Below, one piece after another: positions 42,757 to 52,500 of a stretch of DNA of 60,633 bases. The notes beneath the pieces were generated by a model that saw nothing but the letters and a program-made list of their open reading frames with translations, made no database searches and was not told the DNA's origin. This DNA is from Verrucomicrobiales bacterium (GTDB lineage: Bacteria > Verrucomicrobiota > Verrucomicrobiia > Verrucomicrobiales > DEV007), in assembly GCA_030730365.1 (NCBI GenBank), contig JANQVJ010000025.1, positions 1-60,633 on the forward strand. The letters run 5' to 3'. The translations under genes were made by a program, and so were the position numbers. Positions within the stretch are counted from its first letter, which is position 1, and every line of letters begins with the position of its first letter.

Positions 42757-43773
42757 TTACTGACGGCACCCTTCGAGGAGGACACTGAGGAAAGTCGTAA
42801 TGCCCATGAGGGCGGCCTTGTGCTCGCTCTCCTCGAGTAGGGCGAGGCATTCACGCCCTTTTTCCACGAATTCCTGACCGGTATCGATGGAGGCCTCGAT
42901 CGAGCCGACATAGTCCGCGATGTTGGCGAGGGCCGAGATGTCGATGGGCTCTTTCTGGATGAGGAGCCGGTTCAGCGTCTCCCTCTGGCGTTCACTGGCC
43001 CCGGCGAGGAGATTGAGGATGGGCAGGGTGAGCTTGCCTTTGTTCAGGTCGGTCCGCAGGGTCTTGCCGTATTCCTTTTCCTCTCCGATTAAGTCGATGC
43101 AGTCGTCGTAAATCTGATAGGCAGTACCAATGTGGAGGCCGAAATCGTGGAGGGACTCACAGACGTGCTCGCTCTGGCCGTTGAGCCGCGCGCCCAGCTC
43201 CATCGCGGCGGCGAAAAGAGCGGCGGTCTTTTTGCGAATGATATCGAAGTAGTCCTCTCGCGTCAGTTGCAGATCGAAACGGCGTTGCGTCTGGATGATC
43301 TCCCCACTGCACACTTCGTTTGCCGAGATCGCCACTTTCCGCCCGATGATGGAATCTTCGAACTCGGTCGAGAGCATGAGCGCGTGCGAGAAGAGACAGT
43401 CGCCCAGCAGCACACTGAGGGCATTGCCCCACTTCGCGTTTGCGGTGGGTGCCTGTCGCCGGATCTCGGCTCCGTCGATGATGTCATCGTGCACAAGCGT
43501 GGCGACATGGATAAGTTCGAGGATGACGGCGAGCTTGTGGTGATCATCCCCGATCCCACCCGTCGCGCCCCCGGCGAGAAAGGCAAGAGCGGGGCGGATT
43601 CGCTTTCCCGAAGTGTTGAGAATGTAGGCCACGTAGGGCTCCACCGCCGGATCAAAAGCCTCAGCCTGCGCCCGGATGCGGGACTCGACCCGATCCAATT
43701 CCGGACGAAGGAAGGCGAAAGGCGAGAGTTCGCTCTCGCTCACAGGATCCAGAAAGGGTGGGTTCGAAGTCAT
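42757..43773 (-). CDS. Polyprenyl diphosphate synthase
   Basis: The 338-residue protein is a trans-isoprenyl diphosphate synthase: LVHDDIIDGAEIRRQ holds the first aspartate-rich motif and YQIYDDCIDLIGEEKEYGKTLRTDLNKGKLTLP the second. Length and the small residues before the first motif (ELIHVATLVHDD) fit a long-chain (C35-C50) enzyme that makes the quinone side chain. It lies 182 bp upstream of glnII on the same strand, but glnII has its own promoter. Confidence 0.92.
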   Translation of the reverse strand: MTSNPPFLDPVSESELSPFAFLRPELDRVESRIRAQAEAFDPAVEPYVAYILNTSGKRIRPALAFLAGGATGGIGDDHHKLAVILELIHVATLVHDDIIDGAEIRRQAPTANAKWGNALSVLLGDCLFSHALMLSTEFEDSIIGRKVAISANEVCSGEIIQTQRRFDLQLTREDYFDIIRKKTAALFAAAMELGARLNGQSEHVCESLHDFGLHIGTAYQIYDDCIDLIGEEKEYGKTLRTDLNKGKLTLPILNLLAGASERQRETLNRLLIQKEPIDISALANIADYVGSIEASIDTGQEFVEKGRECLALLEESEHKAALMGITTFLSVLLEGCRQ

Positions 43774-43975
43774 GTCAGTGAGTTACGATCAAAACGGAGG
43801 GCAGTTCGCACAGCCTCGCCCATGGGTTATTACGACCGCAGCAGCGCGACAGCATCATTTTTGACCTCATTATCGCGGGATTCCAGTCATTTTCCGACTC
43901 GCCGGGAACAAGCTTGCGCCTCTGAGAAGAAGAAAGGAATTTCGCCCTAGTGATTCTATGCCACAACGGCAAATT

Positions 43976-44294
43976 ATGATCATTTCTATAGATACCAAAG
44001 CGGCCCCCGCCCCGCGGAGAAGAAACCGGCAAAATCGCCGATCTCTGCCTTACTGACCGCAGCGAAATATTCCGACCGCAAGGTCTCCGCGGAAAAAGAA
44101 CGGGGAATCTTTACGAGGCTATTTTCAACCTCGAGCAATACCTCGCCCCTGCCGCCGATCCGCGGGCCTCAGAGTGGAGCAAATTGGTCGGCCTTTATCC
44201 TTCGGCCGGCCCCGAGAAAGAGACTCTCCGCACGCAGATGCCGGGCATAGGAAGTCGTTGCGCCCCTGCCCCCCCCGATTCCGTGATAGCGTGA
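43976..44294 (+). pseudogene. Possible frameshifted small gene in a long spacer
   Basis: The 43774-44361 spacer (588 bp) holds no intact gene. A frame open from 43992 to 44294 encodes a coding-looking stretch (GKIADLCLTDRSEIFRPQ, NLYEAIFNLEQYLAP, EWSKLVGLYPSAGPEKE) but has no usable start. An ATG at 43976 leads into it only if one base is lost in the C-rich run at 44001-44015. This could be a decayed gene, a sequencing error or chance; a second frame of the same strand is also open over part of it. Confidence 0.25.
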
Positions 44295-44361
44295 TCGCGC
44301 CACACAATCAAGTTGGGAAATACTCATTGCACGGGTCATCTCTCACGCATAGCTTTGGGCT

Positions 44362-44601
44362 GTGAACACTTACTATTTAGCTTTCGGTTTGGGAATGCAG
44401 GAGATGGTCGTCATCTTTCTGATCGTCCTCCTCCTCTTCGGTGCGAAAAAAATCCCCGAGCTGGCACGAGGCGTGGGTAAAGGCATGGGCGAATTCAAAA
44501 AAGCCAAGCACGAGTTCGAGCGTGAGATCAAAATGGGTGAAGAAGAGGGCAAGCGTGAGTGGGACAAGCCCGCCAACGACGACACCCACTCGAAGGATTG
44601 A
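44362..44601 (+). CDS. tatA: Sec-independent translocase TatA/E family protein
   Basis: The 79-residue protein begins with GTG ([15 protein letters not shown]) and has the transmembrane helix [12 protein letters not shown] with the FG turn at 26-27, then the amphipathic helix [24 protein letters not shown] and a charged tail. TatA assembles the pore for folded Tat substrates; the DUF1501 and DUF1552 proteins in this window carry Tat signals. An internal ATG at 44395 would remove the first conserved residues, so the GTG start was chosen. TatC is not in the window. Confidence 0.9.
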   Translation: MNTYYLAFGLGMQEMVVIFLIVLLLFGAKKIPELARGVGKGMGEFKKAKHEFEREIKMGEEEGKREWDKPANDDTHSKD

Positions 44602-44626
44602 TCGTTTCCGGAAGAATCGTTCCCCG

Positions 44627-45574
44627 ATGATACCAAGGAAGACCGCTTTGCTCTGCACAGTGGTCTTTTTTTGTGCCCCGAGCTCTTTTCGCCCCCCTCT
44701 GGGAGCGCAGGAAGCGACGACCGATCCGGTTACCGTCGTCTTTTACAATCTCAGGAATTACCTCTCCATGGAGCGCCGCGTCGAGGGGAGGGTCATCGAA
44801 GATGCCCCGAAACCCGAGAGCGAAATCGCGGCGGTGATCGAGGGAATCGCCGCCATTCAGCCCGACGTTCTCGGACTCTGCGAGATCGGCGGCGCCACTT
44901 ACATCACTGATCTGCAAACACGCCTGAAAGCCGTCGGAATCGATCTGCCTCACATGGAAATGGTGAAGGACTCGGCGGGATGGGATCGCAACCTCGCACT
45001 TCTTTCCCGTTTTCCCCTCGTCGGTCGCTACTCGCGCGACGATTATGGCTACGAACTCGCCGGGACAAAACATGCCTTTCAGCGAGGGGTCCTCGACGTG
45101 AAAATCGCGTTCAATCCGCAGTATCATCTCCGCTACATTGGCCTCCACCTGAAGTCGAAACGCGAGGTCCCGGAAGGCGACGAGGCGCTCATGCGCCTCA
45201 ACGAGGCCCGCATCGCCCGCGAGCACATCGACCGCATCCTCAAGGAAGAGCCGGGGACCAATCTCCTCGTGATGGGCGACCTCAATGACATCCGCATCGA
45301 GCCTCCCATCAAGACCTTGCAGGGCGGCTTCGGAGGGGGCCGCTACCTCAAGGCGCTCGGACTCTCTGACGAGGAGGGCTTCACCTGGACCCATTACTGG
45401 TCTTTTGCAGATGTCTATTCGCGCTTCGATTACGCCCTCTACAATGAAGGGCTCGCGGGTGAGTTGAACCCCGCGCTCTGCCGCATCCATCACTGGAAGG
45501 ACTGGGAAAAGGCGAGCGATCACCGGCCTCTCGTGATCTCCATCTTACCCATCGACAAGCCGGTCAAACGGTGA
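44627..45574 (+). CDS. Exported endonuclease/exonuclease/phosphatase family protein
   Basis: The 315-residue protein has a signal peptide (residues 4-26, FRPPLGAQE after it). The EEP fold is marked by VVFYNLRNYL, GLCEIGGATYI, GLHLKSKRE, VMGDLNDI and ASDHRPLV, which contribute the metal and catalytic Asn, Glu, His, Asp and SDH residues. Substrates in the clan range from DNA to phosphoinositides; the export suggests an extracellular phosphodiesterase. It follows tatA after 25 bp and may share its transcript. Confidence 0.88.
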   Translation: MIPRKTALLCTVVFFCAPSSFRPPLGAQEATTDPVTVVFYNLRNYLSMERRVEGRVIEDAPKPESEIAAVIEGIAAIQPDVLGLCEIGGATYITDLQTRLKAVGIDLPHMEMVKDSAGWDRNLALLSRFPLVGRYSRDDYGYELAGTKHAFQRGVLDVKIAFNPQYHLRYIGLHLKSKREVPEGDEALMRLNEARIAREHIDRILKEEPGTNLLVMGDLNDIRIEPPIKTLQGGFGGGRYLKALGLSDEEGFTWTHYWSFADVYSRFDYALYNEGLAGELNPALCRIHHWKDWEKASDHRPLVISILPIDKPVKR

Positions 45575-45584
45575 AGGGCGACGC

Positions 45585-45710
45585 TCAGCGGGAGTAGCGC
45601 CCCGCGAGATAGTCCATGAGTTTTTTCAGCCCGTCGGTCGAGGGGACGCGCTCGAAAAGAATTTTCTCTGATGGTGCATCGTAAGAGTCGCCAAAACCGC
45701 ACCTGCCCAT
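45585..45710 (-). CDS. Hidden small frame behind the kinase gene
   Basis: A 41-codon frame starts MGRCGFGDSYDAPSEKILFE and ends VPSTDGLKKLMDYLAGRYSR. Its codon use is like the neighbours. It is in the same frame as the upstream kinase and is separated from the kinase TAG by 11 codons that are also open (DKPDPASATIP). It may be a separate small protein, a C-terminal part of the kinase lost through a nonsense change, or a gene remnant. I do not recognise it. Confidence 0.45.
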   Translation of the reverse strand: MGRCGFGDSYDAPSEKILFERVPSTDGLKKLMDYLAGRYSR

Positions 45711-45743
45711 CGGGATGGTCGCCGAGGCCGGATCAGGCTTATC

Positions 45744-46979
45744 CTATCCTCTGCCGAAGCTAAGATAAAAAACAAGACCGAGAAGAAGGGCCACAGCGGT
45801 AAGTCCTGCGGCAAGCCATCTCCAGTTCCCCTCCGGAAAATTGGCCTCTGATTTTTTTTCCGCCCGCCCGCTCGGGGACGGACGGCAGTATACGGGACCC
45901 GTTCCGGCCATGTGGGAATGACGGCCGCTTCTTATCGACGGCAAGTCCGGCCCCGGGCCCGACGCGCTACTCACCGGGCCGGTCGCGCGAGGCCCGACGG
46001 GGATCGGGCCGCTGGCTGTTCTGATCACCCTGGTCACCGGGCCGGTCGCACGAGGCCCGAGGGGCCCCGTCGCGGGCGGCCCCACCGGCGCCATCGAAGC
46101 GACAGGAATATCCTCGTCAAAGTCATCCTCCTTTACCGGATAAACAAAAGGGATTCCTTGCAGCGCCTGATGAAATTCTTTGAGCGCCTCCCTCGCATTA
46201 TCCGGACGATCCGACGGCCCTCTTGAGATCAGTCGCATGAGCCAGTCGGCTACAAGCGGCGGAAGGTCGGTTCGGATCTCGCCAATGGGCTTGCAACGGT
46301 GCCGGAGGTGGTTCATCGACGTCTCGGCAGGGTTGCCGCCGGCAAAAGGCGACTCCTGCGTCAGCATGTAGTAAAAAACACAGCCCAGCGAATACAGATC
46401 CGTACGTTGATCGAGCGGTCTCAGTTCGAGCTGCTCGGGGGCGATGTAATCGATCGAACCGAGGAAAGAGCCGCGCTGGTCCAGCGTCTGGACAGAGGGT
46501 TGCTGGCTGAACTTGGCTAGACCAAAATCGAGGAGCTTCACCAGAAAACGGCCCGAAGGCGTCACCGTGAGCATGATGTTCCCCGGCTTGATGTCCCGGT
46601 GAAGCAGGTTGAGATCGCAGGCAGCGACGAGCGCCTCAAGGCACTGCCCGGCCACAAAGCTGAAGTCTTCCCACGAGAGGGCTCCGGATTTCATGATAGA
46701 GTGCAGGTCCTCACCCTCCACCAGTTCCATCACCACAAAGGGCCCCTCGGCATCCTCTTCGATCGCGAAAACCGTTACCACATTTGGATGCTGGAAACAG
46801 GCCAGCGCCGTCGCTTCACGGGCGAGTGATTCGCTCGAGGCCTCGTTTAGGTTCGTTTCCTCGACAGGGAGCAGTCTTTTCAGAGCAACCTCACGGCCCA
46901 TGACGGTGTCGTAGGCGCGATAGACGGCGCTCATGCCGCCTCTGCCCACTCTCCCGCGAACCTGATATCGTTCTGACAT
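45744..46979 (-). CDS. Membrane Ser/Thr protein kinase (PknB/Pkn1-like)
   Basis: The 411-residue protein has a Hanks-type kinase domain at residues 5-270: G-rich loop GRVGRGGMSAVY, K34, HRDIKPGN with catalytic D129, DFG at 151-153, IAPEQ and DLYSLGC. A Gly/Pro/Thr-rich juxtamembrane part repeats GPRATGPV (about 300-370) and leads to a transmembrane helix at 386-407; almost nothing remains outside it. Kinases of this type phosphorylate cytosolic partners. An open in-frame extension of 52 codons follows the stop. It is not in an operon with the type VII-like genes at 49.5 kb. Confidence 0.9.
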   Translation of the reverse strand: MSERYQVRGRVGRGGMSAVYRAYDTVMGREVALKRLLPVEETNLNEASSESLAREATALACFQHPNVVTVFAIEEDAEGPFVVMELVEGEDLHSIMKSGALSWEDFSFVAGQCLEALVAACDLNLLHRDIKPGNIMLTVTPSGRFLVKLLDFGLAKFSQQPSVQTLDQRGSFLGSIDYIAPEQLELRPLDQRTDLYSLGCVFYYMLTQESPFAGGNPAETSMNHLRHRCKPIGEIRTDLPPLVADWLMRLISRGPSDRPDNAREALKEFHQALQGIPFVYPVKEDDFDEDIPVASMAPVGPPATGPLGPRATGPVTRVIRTASGPIPVGPRATGPVSSASGPGPDLPSIRSGRHSHMAGTGPVYCRPSPSGRAEKKSEANFPEGNWRWLAAGLTAVALLLGLVFYLSFGRG

Positions 46980-47150
46980 GTTTGATGCGGACTTACTTGC
47001 AAATCAGGCCTCCGGGGCCCTTCTTATCTGCATTCTTGACTGCCTTGAATGTCCAACATTTCCTGAGCATATCCACGTAAAACCGGCAGTCGCCCAAGAC
47101 AATTTACGCCCCCCCTCTTTTCCCACGCCACATCTCCTCCCTTCCCGCCC

Positions 47151-48062
47151 ATGACATCCACTCCTCCACTCCTCGCCGGCATCGAAGCAGGCGGCACCAA
47201 GTATGTCTGCTCGGTCGCCTATGACCCGCGCGAGCCGCTTCTCGAGAGCCGTTTCCCCACCGGCTCCCCGGCTGAGACACTGGCACAGGCAATCGAATTT
47301 TTCCGTGACGCCGTCGCCACTCACGGACCTATCGCGGCGATGGGTATCGCCACCTTCGGCCCCGCCGGGCTCAGCCCCGACACGACCGACTATGGCACCA
47401 TCCTCACGACTCCGAAACAGGGCTGGACCGGCTACGGAGTCGTTGCCGCGATACGCGAGGGCATGGGAGAAGATCTCCCCATCGCCTTCGAGACCGACGT
47501 TAACGCCGCGGTTCTTTCCGAAGCGGCCTATGGCGCCGCCCGCGGGAAACGCCATGTCGCCTACATCACTATCGGGACAGGCATAGGCGGCGGATTTCTT
47601 ACCGATGGCAGACTCCTCCACGGCCGCATGCATCCCGAGATCGGTCACCTCATCGTGCCCGACCTCGACGGGACTTTCGGAAAAGCGGGTAGTGTCTGCC
47701 CTTTCCACGAATCATGCCTCGAAGGACGCGCGAGCGGCCCCGCCATCGAGGCCCGCTGGGGCACACCGGGGCACAAACTCCCCGACCATCACCCCGCCTG
47801 GGAACTCGAGGCGAAATATCTCGCCTTCGGCTGCGTCAATCTCACCGCCGCCTGGTCTCCCGATCTAATAATCCTCGGCGGAGGTGTTTCGCAAAAGCCG
47901 GGCCTGATTGAGCGCGTCCGACGCGAGTTCACGATCCTCGCCGGAGACTACTGGTCCCTGCCTGATCCCGGAGACTACCTGCGCCTACCCGAACTCGACC
48001 AGCAAGCCGGGATCGTGGGAGCGCTCCTGCTCGCTCAGCAGCAGATCACGCCAGCTGACTGA
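47151..48062 (+). CDS. ROK family sugar kinase (fructokinase type)
   Basis: The 303-residue kinase has the phosphate loop AGIEAGGTK at 9-17, ETDVNAAVLSEAAYGAARG with the catalytic aspartate region, TIGTGIGGGFL, and the zinc-binding HPEIGH...CPFHESCLEG typical of ROK fructokinases. It phosphorylates a hexose with ATP. Its 3' end overlaps the convergent DUF1552 gene by 17 bp. The 46980-47150 spacer shares the divergent promoter region with the kinase gene. Confidence 0.92.
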   Translation: MTSTPPLLAGIEAGGTKYVCSVAYDPREPLLESRFPTGSPAETLAQAIEFFRDAVATHGPIAAMGIATFGPAGLSPDTTDYGTILTTPKQGWTGYGVVAAIREGMGEDLPIAFETDVNAAVLSEAAYGAARGKRHVAYITIGTGIGGGFLTDGRLLHGRMHPEIGHLIVPDLDGTFGKAGSVCPFHESCLEGRASGPAIEARWGTPGHKLPDHHPAWELEAKYLAFGCVNLTAAWSPDLIILGGGVSQKPGLIERVRREFTILAGDYWSLPDPGDYLRLPELDQQAGIVGALLLAQQQITPAD

Positions 48063-49404
48063 GGCGGCCGGTCGAGTCACCAAAGCGCTCCTCCTTCACC
48101 CCGGTGCGGTCAATCATGCTGAGGAGCACATTGCTCATCGGCGTGGGCTCGGCGAGGACGGTGTGGAGACCGGTCTTAATCGTGCCCCCCCCCTGGCCGG
48201 CGACGATCATGGGCAAATTGGTGTGGCTGTGACGATTCGGATCGGCGAGACCGCAGCCCCAGACAATCATGGAATTGTGCAGGAGCGATTTACCATCGAC
48301 GTCTTTCTTCGACTTCAGTTGCTCGAGGAAGTAGGCAAACTGCTGCGAGTAGAAAAGGTCGATCTTCGCGAGCTTTTCGAGAGCCTCGGGGGCATCCTGA
48401 TGGTGCGAGATGGAGTGGTGGCCATCGGGAACACCGACCTCTTTGAAGCTACGATTGCTGCCGTCGTGGGCGAGGAGGAATGTCGCGACGCGGGTCGAGT
48501 CCGTCTCGAAGGCGAGCACGAGCATGTCCATCATCAGGCGCACATGGGCCTCGTAGCTCGAAGGCACGCCGTTCGGCACCTCGATGCCCGGGTCTTCGGG
48601 GAGACCGAATTTCTCCGCCTTCTCGATGCGGCGCTCGATTTCACGGACGCCGGTCATGTATTCGTCGAGCTTCAACTGGTCATTGCGACCGAGCTGCTTG
48701 TTGAGCATCTTCGCGTCCTCCATCACGAAGTCGAGGATGGAGCGCTGGCGCAGGTTGCGAAGCTCGAAACTGCGCTTGCGATCCTCTTTCGAGCCCGAAC
48801 CGAAAAGACGCTCGAAGACGTGGCGGGGATTCGACTCGGGCGTCATCGGAGTCGTGTCCGACCGCCATGAGAGATTGAACTGGTAGGCGCAGGAGTATCC
48901 CGAATCACACACGCCCGCCTTGCGGACACCGTCACAGGAGAGTTCGAGCGAGGAAAAACGGGTCTTGTCGCCAACATGATTCGCGATCACCTGGTCGGCG
49001 GAAATGCCGAGCTTGATGTCCGCCCCGGCCGTCTTGCGCGGACGCGCGCCGGTGAGGAAAGTGGCGTTGGCGCGGGCGTGGTCGCCGCCACCGTCCCCGC
49101 CGGCCGTGCCGTTCTTGTGCTCGAGATTGCCGATGATGTGGAGGTCGTCGCGGAACTTCGCGTAGGGCTCGTGAGTGGACCCTAAGGTGAACTCTTTCCC
49201 CGTCCCTGTGACCGCCCACTGGCCCATGTTCATCCCGTTGGGCTTGTAGAGGAACGCGGTCCGCAGCGGAGCGCCCGAAGCAGTCGTGGCAGCAGCGCCC
49301 TCGCCGGCAGCAAGTTGGCGGGGCGAGAAAGTCTCGAGGGCAGGGAGCGCGACTCCGGCTCCGAGGCCCTTGAGAAACAAACGTCGATTGACTTTGGGGT
49401 TCAT
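48046..49404 (-). CDS. Tat-exported DUF1552 protein without an adjacent partner
   Basis: The 452-residue protein has a Tat signal (NRRLFLKGLGAGVALPALE) and the DUF1552 body (FLYKPNGMNMGQWAV, VWGCGLADPNRHSHTNLPMIVAGQGGG). It is a paralogue of the 27.8-kb protein. Unlike that one, no DUF1587/1592 cytochrome gene lies beside it: upstream is the type VII-like locus, and downstream the gene overlaps the ROK kinase gene head-on by 17 bp. Function is unknown. Confidence 0.88.
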   Translation of the reverse strand: MNPKVNRRLFLKGLGAGVALPALETFSPRQLAAGEGAAATTASGAPLRTAFLYKPNGMNMGQWAVTGTGKEFTLGSTHEPYAKFRDDLHIIGNLEHKNGTAGGDGGGDHARANATFLTGARPRKTAGADIKLGISADQVIANHVGDKTRFSSLELSCDGVRKAGVCDSGYSCAYQFNLSWRSDTTPMTPESNPRHVFERLFGSGSKEDRKRSFELRNLRQRSILDFVMEDAKMLNKQLGRNDQLKLDEYMTGVREIERRIEKAEKFGLPEDPGIEVPNGVPSSYEAHVRLMMDMLVLAFETDSTRVATFLLAHDGSNRSFKEVGVPDGHHSISHHQDAPEALEKLAKIDLFYSQQFAYFLEQLKSKKDVDGKSLLHNSMIVWGCGLADPNRHSHTNLPMIVAGQGGGTIKTGLHTVLAEPTPMSNVLLSMIDRTGVKEERFGDSTGRLSQLA

Positions 49405-49553
49405 GAGAAAGGCGATAGAAAAGAGATTCTATACTTTTTGTAAGGTTACGTCAGTCAATCGTTCAAACAATTAACGTATTCAAGGAAGTCCAAAGGGGAC
49501 ATTCGGGCCATTCCGCGGCTTCGACGGAGTCGTGAGCGACACGCCTTTTCGAT

Positions 49554-52500
49554 TCAAAGCCCCGCATTCGTTCCCCGGGGGGAATCGGTGAACCACTCCG
49601 GCTCCGGCCAGGCGAAAGGCCGGAAAAGTTCCGCCGTTCCCGTCGGTTCGTCATAGAAAAGCGCCCGGTTCAGCCCGAGATCGGCCGCCTTTCCCGTATC
49701 GATAAGGCTCGCCGAGTCGGACGCGCTCATCTGGAAGAGGACCTTTTTCTCGAACTCCCCTGCCGCCTTCCGTCCGAGACAACGCGCCACGTTGTTGTAG
49801 GAATCGAGCGAAACAACGAAGTGATACCCCCAACCCGGCCCCTCGCAGATCAGTTCGTGGAGCGAGTCCGACGGTTTCGCCGCGGCTTCGGCATCGAGGC
49901 CAAAGCGGTAGTCCTCCTCGTAACGCAACTTCTTGTAGCGATGCAGATTCGGGATGAAAATCAGGGTGCGGCGACCGGGGTCGGGAGCCTCACCCTCCGC
50001 GATCGCTTTCATTTCAACCGCGAGATCGTTCAGGAGCGCCCCCATCTCGTGCACCGTCGGGCACTCGACTCCCCCCACTGCCGCAATGGCCCGGCGATAA
50101 GGGCTCGTCGCATCATCATCGCCGCAGCGACTGTCGATCAAGACGAGACGCACCCCATCGCCGAACTGCGCCCGCAGCAGCCGCAGGCCGATCGCAACGA
50201 TGGCATCGACGATATCCTCGCGCTGCCCCACGACGAGCAGATTGCTTCCACTCTGACGGGAAAAACTCACCTCGGTCGGTCCCTTGATCGCATTAGGCGC
50301 ACCGAGGAAGAGACGCGGCGATTCACCGGGAGCGGCGACAGAACCCTTTGCGAGGAGCCGATTGATACAGGCATCGTCCGCCACGCCGGCCGGAGCATTC
50401 CCCTCAAAAACGACCCTACCGCGATCCGTCATTGTGCGGTGGTCGGCCAGCGACGCGACATCAGCGAGCAGTTCATCACGCTCCCCTTCATTCATCCAGA
50501 CGACCTGGAAAGGCGAGTTCGCCTCCGCCGCACCGGCCCGGTCGTTGTAGATCCCCTCACCCGGACGCGTCAGCAGGCGCGGCGCTGGATTTGAATCATC
50601 CATGATGAGATAGGCATCGGCCTCGTTGCATGCCAGGGCGATTCGCACCGTCATCTGCCCCAGTGTAGCCCTTGCAAGAGTGAAGGCGCCGCCGAGCGTC
50701 TGCGATCCTAACACGGCATGAATCCCGAAGGCGCGTCCCTGTCGCACGATGCGGTCGAGTAAAACCGCCGCCTGCTGTGAGATCTGATCGTCTTCGGTGA
50801 AAAACTCCTGAAACTCGTCGATCAACAGCAGCGTACGCGGCATCGCCGGAGCCCCCGGACGGGCACGGTAGCCCGCGACATCCTGGACACCCGCCGCGCG
50901 GAAAAGTTCGCCGCGATGTTTCAGCTCCTCGTCGAGACGCTGCAGGACACTGAGACCGAACTCCCGGTCGCTCTCGATCGCGATGACGCGCGCATGCGGC
51001 AAATGATGATCCGCGTAGCACTTGAACTCGACCCCCTTTTTAAAATCGATCAGGTAAAACTCCACTTCCTCCGGATCACACCAGAGCGCGAGATTCGTGA
51101 TGATGATGTGAAAGAGCGTCGATTTTCCCGAGCCCGTCTTTCCCGCGATGAGCGCGTGCTGGCAGGTTCCCTTGCCGAGAGAGAGGTATTGCAGCTTCGT
51201 CGCCCCGCTGCGCCCGATGGGAACGCGAAGTTCCTGCGAGGTATCGACACTCCAGCGATCACCCTCTTTCGGAGCGATAAACGAAAAAGGAACCTCGATG
51301 CGGTTGGAATCGCGATTGGCCTCCCCGAGCCGATGGACCCAGCGCACAAAGACCTCCGTCGGCGGCGGGGCGAGCAGAGCAAGGGCGGTGCCTTTGACCG
51401 GATTCTCCCGTATCGTAAAACCCTCATCAACCGCGCGGAGACAGAAGCAGGCGTGACGGAGATCCTCCATCGAGAAACCCTGCGGCACCTCGGCGCGTTC
51501 GTCCCGATGGATGAGGAGAAAAACCCCGCACCGCGCCCCTGACGCCGCGATGCTCATAAGCCGTCGCGCCGCCAGTTCGGTGAAACCCTTCGGAAAATCC
51601 GCCACGACGAGAAAGTGGTATCGCTCCGCGATCGTCCCCGCCGCCTCGTTGTATTGCGTGATCGTCTCGAAATCACTCCGCAGATACATCTGGATCACCT
51701 TTTCCATGTGATCGCAGAGCTCTCCGAGGCGCCGCTCGATCTGCTCGGGCTGGGTGCGAATGCGAGTGTTGATGAGGATCTCCTCGTAATCGGCGAGGTG
51801 CATCAGTCCGGCGAAACTCTCTCCCAGGCCAACCGGATCAATGAGCGAAAACGAGAGCCGCCCCGCCGGTGATCCCGCCAGCCACGCGAGGACGAGATAG
51901 TTCAGATGCGCGATCGCCTCCTCGCGTCCTTTCTGTTTCGTCTCAATCAGGAGAGAAGCCGCCCCCGGGATTTTCAACCGCAATGGCAAATGAAAATCAA
52001 TTTCGCCCGGCAAAGCCAAGCGCTCCGACTTCGGGCGGACCGTCGCCTCCTCGCCCCCTCGCCACAGGAGGGAACCAAAACACCGGGTCGCGGCCATCGT
52101 CACTGGGGGAGACCAATGCCCGGGCGCTTCCTCCGCGAATCCGCTCTCGGCAGGCTTCATCAACGATTCCTCGCGGAGACGCTCTGCTGCAGGGATAATC
52201 TCCTCCGCCCATTGCCGCACGATCATTTCGAATTGCTCGCCCAGATCACTCTGCACCACGCCTGCCTCGCCACCCGCCGCCGCTGTCGCGAGTTTCTCAT
52301 CGCGCCCCTCCTCGAGCAGGGCGATGCTGTCGGCGAGGCGTTGGTTGCACTGATCGACCCGCGCCTCTCGCAAGGCCACGAGCCGCTGCTTCAATTCCTC
52401 GGCCCGTTTCTCAACATCGTCGGGTCCCTCGTAGCGATGGTGGCCACGCGCTCCGCGCGGTGTGGCCTTCAGGCCGTGTTCAAACTCCGACTTGCCCCGT

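Noticed and set aside
45744-46979. Kinase gene as part of the type VII-like system
   Set aside because: About 2.5 kb and two genes, one of them on the opposite strand, separate it from the operon, and it has its own upstream region; a functional link is possible but not supported by position.
47004-47708. A 234-codon minus-strand frame between the kinase and ROK genes
   Set aside because: It overlaps the well-supported ROK gene for most of its length and shows no domain.
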